DNA of 64,000 nucleotides, taken from assembly GCF_018622995.1 (NCBI RefSeq), contig NZ_CP076022.1:3100001-3164000 (forward strand). The letters are read 5' to 3'. The translations under genes were made by a program, and so were the position numbers. This document shows positions 24,624 to 33,277 of this stretch, piece after piece. Source of the stretch: Arthrobacter jiangjiafuii (lineage in GTDB: Bacteria > Actinomycetota > Actinomycetes > Actinomycetales > Micrococcaceae). How positions within the stretch are numbered: position 1 is the first letter of the stretch; every line of letters starts with the position of its first letter. Below the pieces are notes generated by a model. That model worked only from the letters and a program-made list of their open reading frames with translations. It was not told the origin of the DNA and did no database searches.

Positions 24624-25685
24624 CTAGACGCCGGAGTAGCTGTGCAGGCCGGCGAAGAAGACGTTCACAATGGTGAAGTTGAAGATCACGCAGAGGTAGC
24701 CCACGATCGAGAGCCAGGCGGCACGGGTTCCGGTCCAGCCGCGGGTGGCGCGGGCGTGGAGGTAACCGGCGTAGACCACCCAGATCACGAAGGTCCAGAC
24801 TTCCTTGGTGTCCCAGCCCCAGTACCGGCCCCAGGCCTGCTCGGCCCACACCGAGCCGGCCATCAGGGTAAAGGTCCACAGCACGAAGGCGACGGCGTTG
24901 ATCCGGTAGGCGAAGTTCTCCAGGCTCTGGGCCGAGGGAACAATCCGCAGGAAGCCCAGCTTGGAGGTGCCGCCGGCGCGGATCTTGGTTTCCCGGTCTG
25001 CCTGCAGCAGCTGCAGCACGGACATGGCGAAGGTGAGGGTAAACAGTGCGGAGGCAATGACTGCCACCGAAACGTGGATGATGAGCCAGTAGCTCTGCAG
25101 GGCCGGGATCAGGTGCGCCACCGGAGTGGGGAACCCGATGGTGGCAACCATCATCATGACCAGCACCAGGCCCAGCACGAAGGTGCCCAGGAAGCGCAGG
25201 TCGCGGCGCAGCAGCACCAGCAGGAAGACCACTGCCACCACCAGGGCGCCGGTGGTGCAGAACTCGTACATGTTGCCCCAGGGCACGCGGTGCGCCGCGA
25301 GGCCGCGGGAGATGACGGCGGCAGCGTGGATGAGGGCACCCAGGACCGTCAGGGCCACGCCCACACGTGCAGTGTTCCGGCGGGCGCCGACGTAGCCCAT
25401 GGAGGCGTCGGCGGTCTGGGCCACGCGGTTGCCGTTGTCATCCCAGCCACGGACGTTGCCGTCGGCCAGGTAGGTGTCGGCACCGGCGGAGCGGGCCGGG
25501 GCGCCGGCCATGGCCTGGACCTGCTCGGAGCCCTGCTGCGTCAGTTTGGACTCCACCGCCTGGATGGTTTTGCTGCTCTGGGCGAGGTCCCAGGTGAAGG
25601 CAAGGAACGCCACCGTATAGGCGAACGCGGCCAGCAGCATGAACAGCTCGCTGTACTCAGCGAGGGTGTAGTCAATGTCGGGCAT
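24624..25685 (-). CDS. ccsB: Cytochrome c synthetase subunit CcsB (ResC)
   Basis: This 353-residue integral membrane protein works with ResB as the System II heme lyase that attaches heme to apocytochrome c outside the membrane. The tryptophan-rich heme-handling WWD domain is visible as WAEQAWGRYWGWDTKEVW, with flanking histidines. About eight hydrophobic helices are present. Residues 50-90 form a polar loop (SAGADTYLADGN) that may be an extracytoplasmic insertion. Its ATG overlaps the resB TAA (TAATG). It is the last gene of the operon before the minus-strand terminator. Confidence 0.94.
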   Translation of the reverse strand: MPDIDYTLAEYSELFMLLAAFAYTVAFLAFTWDLAQSSKTIQAVESKLTQQGSEQVQAMAGAPARSAGADTYLADGNVRGWDDNGNRVAQTADASMGYVGARRNTARVGVALTVLGALIHAAAVISRGLAAHRVPWGNMYEFCTTGALVVAVVFLLVLLRRDLRFLGTFVLGLVLVMMMVATIGFPTPVAHLIPALQSYWLIIHVSVAVIASALFTLTFAMSVLQLLQADRETKIRAGGTSKLGFLRIVPSAQSLENFAYRINAVAFVLWTFTLMAGSVWAEQAWGRYWGWDTKEVWTFVIWVVYAGYLHARATRGWTGTRAAWLSIVGYLCVIFNFTIVNVFFAGLHSYSGV

Positions 25686-27493
25686 TACGAGTCCTTACCT
25701 GTTTCCTTCTTCTGCGCGGCACTGCTGTCCGCTGCTGATGCGCCGGGCTCTGCGTCCCGGTCTTTCGTCTGCTCTCCGGTGCCCGGAGCTGATGCTTCCC
25801 CCGCGCCATTGTCCTCCACTGCGCCGGAGCCCGCCAACCACTGCTTTTCCAGCAGGCCGCGGATGGCCGTGGCCTCGCTGGCCAGGCGCTGGTCCTCGCC
25901 GCGGGCCAGCAGCCCGTATTCGACCATGATCCGGCCGTCGGCATGGGTTCCGGTCCGGACCCAGACGCGGCGCCGGGCCAGGAACAGCGAGGCGGACAGG
26001 CCCGCGAGCGAGATGACGGCGAACGTGAGGACCCAGATTTTCGCCGGGTCGTAGTGGATGTCCAGGGCCGCGTACCGCTTCAGTCCGTCGAAGGAGATGG
26101 AGCCCTTGCCCTCGGGCAGCTCGTAGGTCTGGTTGGCGCCCAGGACAATGCCGCCCTCGTCCAGGTTGCGGCTGTTGATCTCGGTCAGGTTCTCGGTGTC
26201 GAGCACGTAGACGTTGCTCGGCACGCCCTCGTCGAGCCCGAGGTCGCCGTAATAGGCATTGAGGTTCAGCTGCGGGTTGAACGGATCCGGGTCGCCGGAG
26301 AAGGAAACGCCCTCCTCGTCCAGCATGGCGGTGGGCAGGAAGAAGCCCACGAAACCGAGCTGGTCCGGCTTCGCGTCCGGGGCCTTGATCACCATCAGCG
26401 AGGTGTACATGCCGTCGCTGGGGACGGAGACCACCGGCCCCTGCAGCGCAATGTTGCCGTCGCCGTCGCGCACCGTGACAACCGGGGCGTAACCGTTGCC
26501 GACGAGGTAGACGCGGCTGCCGCCGATGGTCAGCGGATCGTTGACCTTCAGGGTTTCGGTGTGTTCCTCGGCGTCGGGGCTCTCCTTCACGGTCATGGTG
26601 GCCGCGAAGTCCAGCGGCTGGCCGTAGTGGGTCTCCGATTTCCGGTCGAATTCGACGTTGAACTCGTCCAGGGTCAGGGAGTACGGGGCGAGCTGGTCCT
26701 CGGTGAAACTGGTACCCGGCTTGAAGGAGTCGTAGCCGACCAGGGTGTTGACGAAGGACTCGCCCTCCACCACCACCTTCTGCCCGCTGTAGCCAAAGAG
26801 CCCGCCGACGGCGATGGAGACCAGGACGCCGATCAGCGCGGTGTGGAAGAGAAGGTTGCCAACTTCCTTGGCGAAGCCGCGCTCGGCACCGACGGAGGGC
26901 CGGTCGGTGTCGCGGTCCCGGACATCCACCCGGTAGCCGCGCTTGCGCAGCAGTTTGGCGGCTTCCTCGGCGGCGGTGAGGGCGGTAAGGCCCGACGACG
27001 CCGGGATGGCCAGGGTGCCGTACTCGGGCAGCCGGGACAGGCGCTTTGGGGTGCGCGGCGGTTTGGACCGCATGGCCCGGTAGTGGGCCTTGGCCCGCGG
27101 AATGACGCAGCCGATCAGGGATATGAACAGCAGCAGGTAGATGGCGGAGAACCAGACAGAGGAATACACGTCGAACAGCTGGAACCGGTCAAGCCAGGGC
27201 CCGGTATCCGGGTTGTCCTTGAGGTATTGGGTGACGACGGCGGGGTTGGCCGGGCGCTGCGGAAACAGCGAACCGGGGACCGCGGCGACGGCCAGCAACA
27301 GCAGCAGGAACAGTGCCGTGCGCATGCTGGTGAGCTGGGTCCAGGCCCAGCGCAGCAGCCCGAGCGGGCCGAGCAAGGGCAGCTGGACGTCCCCGGCAGC
27401 GGCGCGGGCCTTGCGGCCGGTGCGTCCCTTGCCGGACGCGCCGGACTGGCCGGCGGCCGCGGAACGGTCGCCGTTGTGCTCGGCATCGGTCAT
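25685..27493 (-). CDS. resB: Cytochrome c biogenesis protein ResB
   Basis: This roughly 602-residue partner of CcsB has three N-terminal helices (WTQLTSMRTALFLLLLLAV, FSAIYLLLFISLIGCVIP, LLFHTALIGVLVSIAVGG), a large extracytoplasmic beta-rich domain of about 300 residues, and a final helix near WVLTFAVISLAGLSASLFLA. The N-terminal 35 residues are Gly/Ala/Lys-rich and probably disordered, as is the C-terminal 70-residue acidic tail. ATG 27493 is chosen; a TTG at 27514 with GAGAG upstream would add 7 residues. The stop shares bases with the ccsB start. Confidence 0.93.
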   Translation of the reverse strand: MTDAEHNGDRSAAAGQSGASGKGRTGRKARAAAGDVQLPLLGPLGLLRWAWTQLTSMRTALFLLLLLAVAAVPGSLFPQRPANPAVVTQYLKDNPDTGPWLDRFQLFDVYSSVWFSAIYLLLFISLIGCVIPRAKAHYRAMRSKPPRTPKRLSRLPEYGTLAIPASSGLTALTAAEEAAKLLRKRGYRVDVRDRDTDRPSVGAERGFAKEVGNLLFHTALIGVLVSIAVGGLFGYSGQKVVVEGESFVNTLVGYDSFKPGTSFTEDQLAPYSLTLDEFNVEFDRKSETHYGQPLDFAATMTVKESPDAEEHTETLKVNDPLTIGGSRVYLVGNGYAPVVTVRDGDGNIALQGPVVSVPSDGMYTSLMVIKAPDAKPDQLGFVGFFLPTAMLDEEGVSFSGDPDPFNPQLNLNAYYGDLGLDEGVPSNVYVLDTENLTEINSRNLDEGGIVLGANQTYELPEGKGSISFDGLKRYAALDIHYDPAKIWVLTFAVISLAGLSASLFLARRRVWVRTGTHADGRIMVEYGLLARGEDQRLASEATAIRGLLEKQWLAGSGAVEDNGAGEASAPGTGEQTKDRDAEPGASAADSSAAQKKETGKDS

Positions 27494-27575
27494 TACATCC
27501 GGTTTACGGTTCAACTGGCTCTCATGGTTCTTTGTGTTGGTGCTGGACGGGAAGAAGGCTCGTGCGGCAGCGGGA

Positions 27576-28382
27576 TCAGATCGGCAGGGTCACACTATCC
27601 AACCAACCTTGGAGTTCGTTGATCCAGATGTTCCAGACACCCGTGACCATCAGCAGGCCCAGGGCAATCAGCATGCCTCCGCCGAAGCGCTGCAGGGCCA
27701 GCCGGTGGCGGCGGAAGACGCCCAGGGCGCCCATTCCCCGGCGGAAACCCAAGGCGATGAGCAGGAACGGCAGCCCCAGCCCGAGGCAGTAGATGAAGGT
27801 CAGGAAGGCACCCTTGGCTGCACTGGCATCGTCGCCGGAGAAGGAAAGCAGCTGCACTGCCGACAGGGTGGGTCCCAGGCACGGCGCCCAGCCCAGGCCG
27901 AAGGTGACCCCCAGCAGCGGCGCTCCCCACAGCCCGGCCGGCGGGCGGGCCGCAATTTTCCGGTCCCGCTGGAACCAGCTCAGGCCGCCCATGAAGACAA
28001 TCCCGAGAACGATGATCGCCGCACCCAGGGCCTGGGAAATCCACTCCTGCTCGGAACCGCGCAGCCAGCCTCCCAGCTGACCCACGCCGGCACCGATGAT
28101 GACGAAGACTACGGAGAAGCCCAGCACGAACAGGCCGATCCCGGCGAGCATCCGCCCGCGGCGCTGCTTCTGCAGGTCGACGCCGGTCAGCCCGGTGACG
28201 TAGCCCAGGTAACCCGGAACCAGGGGCAGCACGCACGGTGAAAGGAAGGAGACCAGGCCGGCCAGGGCTGCGACCGGAATGGCCAGCAGCATTGAGCCGT
28301 TGAGGATGGTTTCGGCAAAGACATTCGCCGCAGGCAGGGCTGCCGCGGGCACAGAGGCAGCGGTGGCGACGGAGGCAAGCAT
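27576..28382 (-). CDS. ccdA: Cytochrome c biogenesis protein CcdA
   Basis: This 268-residue membrane thiol transporter moves reducing equivalents from cytoplasmic thioredoxin across the membrane to TlpA/ResA. The redox cysteines are Cys50 (SFLSPCVLPL) and Cys168 (GWAPCLGPT), each within a helix. Six membrane segments are expected of the family and visible here. The gene starts 5 bp after the tlpA-like stop, so the two are coupled. The first 25 residues are Ala-rich and precede the first helix. Confidence 0.95.
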   Translation of the reverse strand: MLASVATAASVPAAALPAANVFAETILNGSMLLAIPVAALAGLVSFLSPCVLPLVPGYLGYVTGLTGVDLQKQRRGRMLAGIGLFVLGFSVVFVIIGAGVGQLGGWLRGSEQEWISQALGAAIIVLGIVFMGGLSWFQRDRKIAARPPAGLWGAPLLGVTFGLGWAPCLGPTLSAVQLLSFSGDDASAAKGAFLTFIYCLGLGLPFLLIALGFRRGMGALGVFRRHRLALQRFGGGMLIALGLLMVTGVWNIWINELQGWLDSVTLPI

Positions 28383-28387
28383 GCCGG

Positions 28388-29023
28388 TTATGCCGCCAGC
28401 GCGTCGCTGATGAGCGCCTTCAGGGTGCTCTTGTCCGCCAGGCCCAGGATGCGGGCGGCCACGCGGCCTTCGCGGTCCAGGACCAGCGTGGTGGGAACGG
28501 CAGACGGCGGCACGAACTGCGTCATCGCGAGCAGGATCCCGCCGTCCTTGTCTTGGAAGGACGGATACGGAATCTTGAAGGACCGTTCGAAGGCTTCGGC
28601 GGTGTTCCGCTCGTCGCGGATGTTCACCCCGTAGAAGCGGGCGCCTTCGGAAGCGAACTGGTCATGGAGTTCCACGAGGTCCGGTGCTTCCTTGCGGCAG
28701 GGCGCGCAGGCCGCGTACCAGAAGTTCAGGACCACCACGTTGCCGGCAAATTCCGTTGCGGAGACGGCGGTGCCGTCAAAAAGGGTGCCCTCGAACTGCA
28801 CCGCTTCACCGCGCGCTTCCGCAGCATATTCGGTGACTGAGCCGTCTCCGGCAATGTAGTTCTTGTTGTCGCCGGCCTTGGCCTGGGCCGCCAGCGGATC
28901 CTCGACGGCGCAGCCGGATGCGGCAGCGAGCAGGGGCATGCCGAGGGCCACCCCGGCGCCGAGCTTCAGGAAGGAGCGGCGGCCGATGGGGTCCGGCTGG
29001 GAGGTGCTCTGGGGGTTTTTCAA
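28388..29023 (-). CDS. TlpA/ResA-type thiol-disulfide reductase, Tat lipoprotein
   Basis: This 211-residue thioredoxin-fold protein keeps apocytochrome c cysteines reduced for heme attachment. The redox pair is Cys106 and Cys109 (FWYAACAPCRKEAP). The N-terminus has a twin-arginine signal (RRSFLKLG, Arg15-Arg16) that ends in a lipobox, AASGC, with Cys38 the predicted lipid anchor. So it is probably exported by Tat and held at the outer face of the membrane. VPPSAVPTTLVLDREG holds the cis-Pro loop. It is followed by ccdA (5 bp) and then resB and ccsB. Confidence 0.9.
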   Translation of the reverse strand: MKNPQSTSQPDPIGRRSFLKLGAGVALGMPLLAAASGCAVEDPLAAQAKAGDNKNYIAGDGSVTEYAAEARGEAVQFEGTLFDGTAVSATEFAGNVVVLNFWYAACAPCRKEAPDLVELHDQFASEGARFYGVNIRDERNTAEAFERSFKIPYPSFQDKDGGILLAMTQFVPPSAVPTTLVLDREGRVAARILGLADKSTLKALISDALAA

Positions 29024-29078
29024 CTATTTCCAGCTTTCATCGCGGCGGAAGCCACTTCTACAACGCGTAGTAATCCTA

Positions 29079-29741
29079 TTATGCGCCGGGAATGTTCGCA
29101 GCACCGGGCAGGAGGTCGGCGGAGGGTTCGGCGTAGCGGACGCCAAGCAGGGTGTCGCCGTCAAAGTCCAGCGTGGTGATGGAGGTCAGGGTGCACTCAC
29201 GGTTGCGCGGGTCATGCCAGAGTTTCCGGCCCTCGGCAGACAGGCGGGTTACCCAGATGGGCAGCTGGTGGCTGACGAGGATGGCCTGGGCATTGTCTCC
29301 GCCGCGCTCGACGGCGATGCGCCGGGCGTCGTGCACGGCCGTCATGACCCGCTCGGCCTGTGCCGCATACGGCTCGCCCCAGGAGGGCTTGAACGGGTTG
29401 TACATCAGCGGCCAGTACTTCGGGTTGCGCAGCCGGTTGGTGACGCCGGAGAGTCCCTCGAAGCGGTTTGTCGCTTCCAGGATGCGCTCGTCGGTCACGA
29501 CGTCCAGGCCCAGGGCTGCGGCAATCGGCGCCGCGGTTTCCTGTGCCCGGGTCAGCGGAGAGGCAACCAGATGTACCAGGGACGCGCCGTCGTTCTTCTG
29601 CGCTTCAAAGTAGCCAGCCACCCTGCGGGCCATCTCCTGGCCCAGCTCGGAGAGATGGAATTCCGGCAGCCGTCCATAGAGCACCCCGTCGGGGTTGAAA
29701 ACTTCTCCATGGCGGACGAGGTGGATCGAGGCACGCGACAT
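29079..29741 (-). CDS. Histidine phosphatase family protein (MSMEG_4193 type)
   Basis: This 220-residue phosphoglycerate-mutase-like protein has HLVRHGEVFNP near the N-terminus and YGRLPEFHLSELG after it. LTRAQETAAPIA holds the second Arg, and AILVSHQLPIWV the second His. The long form starting at 29834 is rejected because the family begins at MSRASIHLVRHGE; ATG 29741 has only a weak ribosome site. It lies 55 bp upstream of the tlpA-like gene on the same strand, as Rv0525 lies before Rv0526 in M. tuberculosis (recalled). The substrate is unknown. Confidence 0.87.
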   Translation of the reverse strand: MSRASIHLVRHGEVFNPDGVLYGRLPEFHLSELGQEMARRVAGYFEAQKNDGASLVHLVASPLTRAQETAAPIAAALGLDVVTDERILEATNRFEGLSGVTNRLRNPKYWPLMYNPFKPSWGEPYAAQAERVMTAVHDARRIAVERGGDNAQAILVSHQLPIWVTRLSAEGRKLWHDPRNRECTLTSITTLDFDGDTLLGVRYAEPSADLLPGAANIPGA

Positions 29742-29790
29742 GTCTTCAGTTTCGCAGAGAGAACGCGGCAGGACTAAATTCGTAAAGATA

Positions 29791-29803
29791 CTTGAAGCTT
29801 GAA
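29791..29803. promoter_or_regulatory. CTTGAA direct repeat upstream of yceI
   Basis: CTTGAAGCTTGAA (29791-29803) sits about 80 bp before the YceI gene, in the divergent gap. TTGAA half-sites of this kind are typical of MarR-type operators, but no regulator gene adjoins, so the role is only a guess. Confidence 0.25.
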
Positions 29804-29885
29804 CCAATCTGTGCGACAGTAGATGCAAATGCATGAAGATGCAGCGGGGCAGCCGCCTCGTTACCTTTACTTATAGGAGCTCACC

Positions 29886-30425
29886 ATGATCCCCAGCGGA
29901 CTCACCACCGGTACCTGGAACTTCGACGCATCGCACAGCGAGGTGGGCTTCACAGTCCGTCACGCCGGCATCAGCAAGGTCCGCGGCAACTTTGACGACG
30001 TCAGCGCCGTCATGAACGTCGGCGCCTCCCTTGAGGATTCGGCCATCAACGCCGTCATCAAGTCCGCTTCCTTCAACTCCAACGATGCCAACCGCGACGG
30101 CCACGTCAAGGGCGCCGACTTCTTCGACGTCGAGCAGTTCCCGGAACTGACCTTCGTCGCCACCGGCATCGAGGGCTCGGGCGAAACCTACAAGGTCTCC
30201 GGTGACCTGACGATCAAGGGCACCACCCGCCCGGTCGTCCTGGACACCGAGTTCAACGGTGTGGCCGTGGATCCCTTCGGCGCCACCCGCGCAGGCTTCT
30301 CCGGCTCCACCGTGATCAGCCGCAAGGACTTCGGCCTGACCTGGAACGCAGCCCTGGAAACCGGCGGTGTCCTGGTCGGCGACAAGGTGACCATCAATGT
30401 CGACGCCGCGTTCGTGGCGGCATAG
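29886..30425 (+). CDS. YceI family protein
   Basis: This 179-residue lipocalin-like beta-barrel protein belongs to a family that binds long isoprenoids or amphiphiles. It opens GTWNFDASHSEVGFTVRHAG, followed by DGHVKGADFFDVEQFPELTF and the TIKGTTRPVVLD strand, all family blocks. There is no signal peptide, so it should be cytoplasmic, as in other actinobacteria. AGGAG lies 6 bp before the ATG, a strong ribosome site. Codon use is strongly biased to C-ending codons, in line with high expression. It is a single-gene unit with a strong terminator. A link to quinone metabolism nearby is possible but not shown. Confidence 0.93.
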   Translation: MIPSGLTTGTWNFDASHSEVGFTVRHAGISKVRGNFDDVSAVMNVGASLEDSAINAVIKSASFNSNDANRDGHVKGADFFDVEQFPELTFVATGIEGSGETYKVSGDLTIKGTTRPVVLDTEFNGVAVDPFGATRAGFSGSTVISRKDFGLTWNAALETGGVLVGDKVTINVDAAFVAA

Positions 30426-30481
30426 GCTTCACCGACTCCGGTGCAACGGGCCGCACCGGCTGCTGCCCGGCGGTCGCCGCG

Positions 30482-30523
30482 GCAAAAGGACACCCCGGCC
30501 ACGTCGCCGGGGTGTCCTTTTGC
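30482..30523. terminator. Bidirectional hairpin terminator after yceI
   Basis: A perfect 18-bp stem, GCAAAAGGACACCCCGGC (30482-30499) with its complement at 30506-30523, has a 6-nt loop. The stem ends in A/T runs on both sides, so it can work in either direction. Confidence 0.85.
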
Positions 30524-30681
30524 GTATACGGCCCTTGGCGGGATCGGCTGCCGGCAGGGGCTGCCGGTCCCGGGTCACAGGATGGAATCCTTGCGCACGC
30601 CCTCACCTGCGCCGGAGGGCCGCGATAGGCTGGGGACCAACTCCATGCAGAGCATCTGCACCGACTAACAAGCAGGCGGCT

Positions 30682-31503
30682 ATGACCACACCTGAGAACA
30701 GCCCGGACCCCCGTGACCCAAACGTGCCGGATTCCCCGCGCGATCCGAATGCGCGGCCGGACACTGACGAGCCGAAGTACGGCCAACGCCTCCCCCAGCC
30801 TCCGCAGCAGGGACAGACTCCCCCCTATGGCCAGGTTCCCCCGTACGGCCAGAACCAGGGCCAGCCCTATGGCTCCTACGGCCAGCAGGGGCAGCCCGGC
30901 GGGGCCGGACAGCAGCCGGCTCCCTATGGACAGCCCTATGGGCAGCAGCCGCAGAGTCCGTACGGCTACCAGGCGGCACAGCCCTCCGGTTACGCATACC
31001 CGGGCGCCGGAGCGGACCGGCCCGGCAAGGGCCCGGCACCCCGCGAGGTGATGAGGGGCTTCTGGCTGATTATCGCGGCGGGAATCCTCACCTTCATCTA
31101 CATGATCATCACCGTCCTGTCCTCCTCGGACGCTGTCACCTTCGACACGCTCTCCAACGAGGACCGGCGAACGGTCGAAGACTCGGGCATGACGGAGGAG
31201 ATGCTGAGCAGCGTCTTCGTGACGACAGGCATTGTCCTGGCAGTCATCGTCTTGGCGGTCTACATCCTGCTCGCCTTCCTGATCCGCAAGGGAAAGAACT
31301 GGGCCCGCATCCTGGGTACGGTATTTGCGGCGTTCTCGGCTGTCGGCGTACTGGTCTCCCTGCTCAGCGGCCTCGCGTTCGCCTCGCCTCTGGAGCTGCT
31401 TTCCCTCGTTGCTTCCCTGGCCGGGATTGCCGGCATCGTGATGCTTTACCTGCCGCCGTCGCAGCCGTATTTCCGTTCACGGCCGCGCTTCGGGCCGTAC
31501 TAG
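30682..31503 (+). CDS. Membrane protein with Pro/Gln/Tyr-rich N-terminus
   Basis: The product is 273 residues. Residues 1-120 are low-complexity, rich in Pro, Gln, Gly and Tyr with repeated PYGQ units, and should be a disordered cytoplasmic or surface region. Four hydrophobic helices follow at about 126-146, 178-201, 208-232 and 236-257. The loop between helices 2 and 3 reads AFLIRKGKNWARI and the end is QPYFRSR. The next gene is a paralogue sharing these features. ATG 30682 is preferred to the long upstream frame. No known domain was recognised; similar proteins in actinobacteria are annotated only as membrane proteins. Confidence 0.75.
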   Translation: MTTPENSPDPRDPNVPDSPRDPNARPDTDEPKYGQRLPQPPQQGQTPPYGQVPPYGQNQGQPYGSYGQQGQPGGAGQQPAPYGQPYGQQPQSPYGYQAAQPSGYAYPGAGADRPGKGPAPREVMRGFWLIIAAGILTFIYMIITVLSSSDAVTFDTLSNEDRRTVEDSGMTEEMLSSVFVTTGIVLAVIVLAVYILLAFLIRKGKNWARILGTVFAAFSAVGVLVSLLSGLAFASPLELLSLVASLAGIAGIVMLYLPPSQPYFRSRPRFGPY

Positions 31504-31521
31504 CCAAAGAGCGCCTGACAA

Positions 31522-31563
31522 GGGCCGGGCCGGAATCCAAGGATTCCGGCCCGGCCCTTTTTT
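31522..31563 (+). terminator. Intrinsic terminator between the membrane protein paralogues
   Basis: A perfect 17-bp GC-rich stem (31522-31538 with 31541-31557) has a 2-nt apex and a run of six T. It starts 19 bp after the stop codon, so the next gene needs its own promoter. Confidence 0.92.
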
Positions 31564-31736
31564 GCTGCCCGCCGGTCGGGGCCAGCCGGTCCTTTGCCTA
31601 TTTGATGTCCGCCTGCCTGCATCCCGGGCTGCAGGGGTCACAGGCGCGGACTGCGGGAGTAGCGTTTTATGACCCGCCGGGCAGCCAGCCGGTTCCGGCG
31701 CGGGGCTAATTCCTTGTGACGAAGGCGGCACCCGCT

Positions 31737-32390
31737 ATGAGTTCATTTCCTGCTTCCCCCACTCCCCCACGTCAGCGCGAGTCCCGCCGGGGCCGCGGCA
31801 TCCGATCCGCGATTTCCCTTCGGGCCGGCGCCCCTGGAGTCCAGGCAAGTTCCGGTGTTTCCCACCCGACGGCGAACGCCGGACAAGGCATGGCACCTCC
31901 CGACTGGGCCCCGTTGCCGGCGGCTCTCATCCGTGTTCCCTACCGCGAATGGAAGGGACCGCGGCCGCGCGTGGTCAGGCTGTCCGCGGCCCTGATTGTG
32001 CTCGGTGGCATCATCACCCTGATTGGCGGTGTCGCAGCGACCCGGGCACCCGTTTCGGAACTATCCGCCACCGCTGCGCAGCTCGAAAGGTTCGGTGTCG
32101 ATGTCACCCGCTATGCGGCCCTGTTCCAGGGGCTCGCCCTGGCCACCGCGCTCGTGGTGTTTGGCTTGTACCTGCTGTTCGCCTTCCTGATCAGGGAGGG
32201 CCGGAACTGGGCCCGGATCGGCGGCACTGTCCTCGTCGGTCCTGCACTGGTGGCGGCCCTGGTGCACGGCGAAGTGGCGCAGGTCTATGCCGCGGCGGCA
32301 GCGGCGGCCGGCCTGGCCCTGTTGTACCGCAGGGACTGCAACAGGTATTTCCGCCCCCGGACCCCCCGGTACCGCGGCGGCGGAGGCTGA
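31737..32390 (+). CDS. Membrane protein paralogous to the preceding gene
   Basis: The product is 217 residues. A basic, disordered N-terminus (about 60 residues, SRRGRGIRS) is followed by three to four hydrophobic segments near 82-101, 128-151, 162-178 and 181-197. LLFAFLIREGRNWARIGGTV and CNRYFRPR match the same places in the upstream protein (LLAFLIRKGKNWARILGTV, QPYFRSR). This indicates an old tandem duplication whose N-termini have diverged completely. ATG 31737 follows GAAGGCGG; a GTG at 31716 is the alternative start. It converges on rex. Confidence 0.68.
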   Translation: MSSFPASPTPPRQRESRRGRGIRSAISLRAGAPGVQASSGVSHPTANAGQGMAPPDWAPLPAALIRVPYREWKGPRPRVVRLSAALIVLGGIITLIGGVAATRAPVSELSATAAQLERFGVDVTRYAALFQGLALATALVVFGLYLLFAFLIREGRNWARIGGTVLVGPALVAALVHGEVAQVYAAAAAAAGLALLYRRDCNRYFRPRTPRYRGGGG

Positions 32391-32438
32391 CTTGCGGGCG
32401 CCGGCCGGGCCGGGCTCCAAACGCGCGGGGACGGGGGG

Positions 32439-33152
32439 CTATTCGGCCAGCCGGGCCCTGGCTTGATCCGCGATATCGGAAACCCGGGCCCGCTGCGCGT
32501 GGTAGGCGAGGATCTGCAGCTCGGTAGCCATGTCCACCTTCCGCAGCTGGACGTGGTCGGGAACCTGCAGCACCACCGGTGCGAAGCTGAGGATGCTGGT
32601 GATGCCACACGCCACCAGCCTGTCGCACAGGCCCTGGGCCACATCCGCCGGTACAGAGAGGACCGCCATGTTGGCCCGGGTGCGTTCAAGCACGGTTTCC
32701 ATCACATCGACGGGGCTGACCCGCAGCCAGCCGATTTCCTGCCCCACCACCAGTGGATCGGAGTCGAGCAGGGCCACCACCTCGAAGCCGCGCGACCCGA
32801 ATCCGGGATAGCCGGCCAGGGCCTTGCCCAGGTTTCCGGCCCCGACGATCGCCACGCGCCAGTTCTGCGTCAGGCCCAATGCGGCGGCAATATGTCCGCT
32901 GAGGTACGACACCTCGTAACCGACACCGCGTGTGCCGTAGGAGCCCAGATAGGAAAGGTCCTTGCGGACTTTGGGCGAATTCACTCCTGTGGCTTCGGCC
33001 AGTTCATCCGAGGAGACGCGCTCGACGCCGTCGGCCAGCATGGTGCCGAGCGCGCGCAGGTAGATGGTCAGACGGGCAAGGGAGGCAGGCGGAATGTTCC
33101 GGTGGGCTGCCGCAGCGCCGGCCGGCCGGGCTGGTTCCTCCGAGATGCTCAC
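32439..33152 (-). CDS. rex: Redox-sensing transcriptional repressor Rex
   Basis: This 237-residue repressor reads the NADH/NAD+ ratio and typically controls respiratory and fermentative genes. The N-terminal winged helix (LARLTIYLRALGTMLADGVE, then VNSPKVRKDLSYLGSYGTRG) is followed by a Rossmann domain with AIVGAGNLGKALAGY and the C-terminal swapped helix. The start is GTG. No Rex operator (two TTGTGA-type half-sites facing each other) was recognised upstream or before the nar or men genes. In streptomycetes rex precedes hemA; here a glutaredoxin-like gene precedes it on the same strand. Confidence 0.94.
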   Translation of the reverse strand: MSISEEPARPAGAAAAHRNIPPASLARLTIYLRALGTMLADGVERVSSDELAEATGVNSPKVRKDLSYLGSYGTRGVGYEVSYLSGHIAAALGLTQNWRVAIVGAGNLGKALAGYPGFGSRGFEVVALLDSDPLVVGQEIGWLRVSPVDVMETVLERTRANMAVLSVPADVAQGLCDRLVACGITSILSFAPVVLQVPDHVQLRKVDMATELQILAYHAQRARVSDIADQARARLAE

Positions 33153-33277
33153 ATGTACCTATCGTCGTTGTCGTCATTTGGGTGCGCGGCCCGAGCCCGG
33201 TCCGGTCGCCTGGAGGGCCCCGGTTTCCCCACTCTAGTCCGCGGCCGGGTGCTGACAAAGCACTTGCCGGGGTGCGG

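Noticed and set aside
33153-33277. Rex self-operator before rex
   Set aside because: GTGCT-gacaa-AGCAC near the left end is a short inverted repeat but does not fit the Rex half-site pattern.
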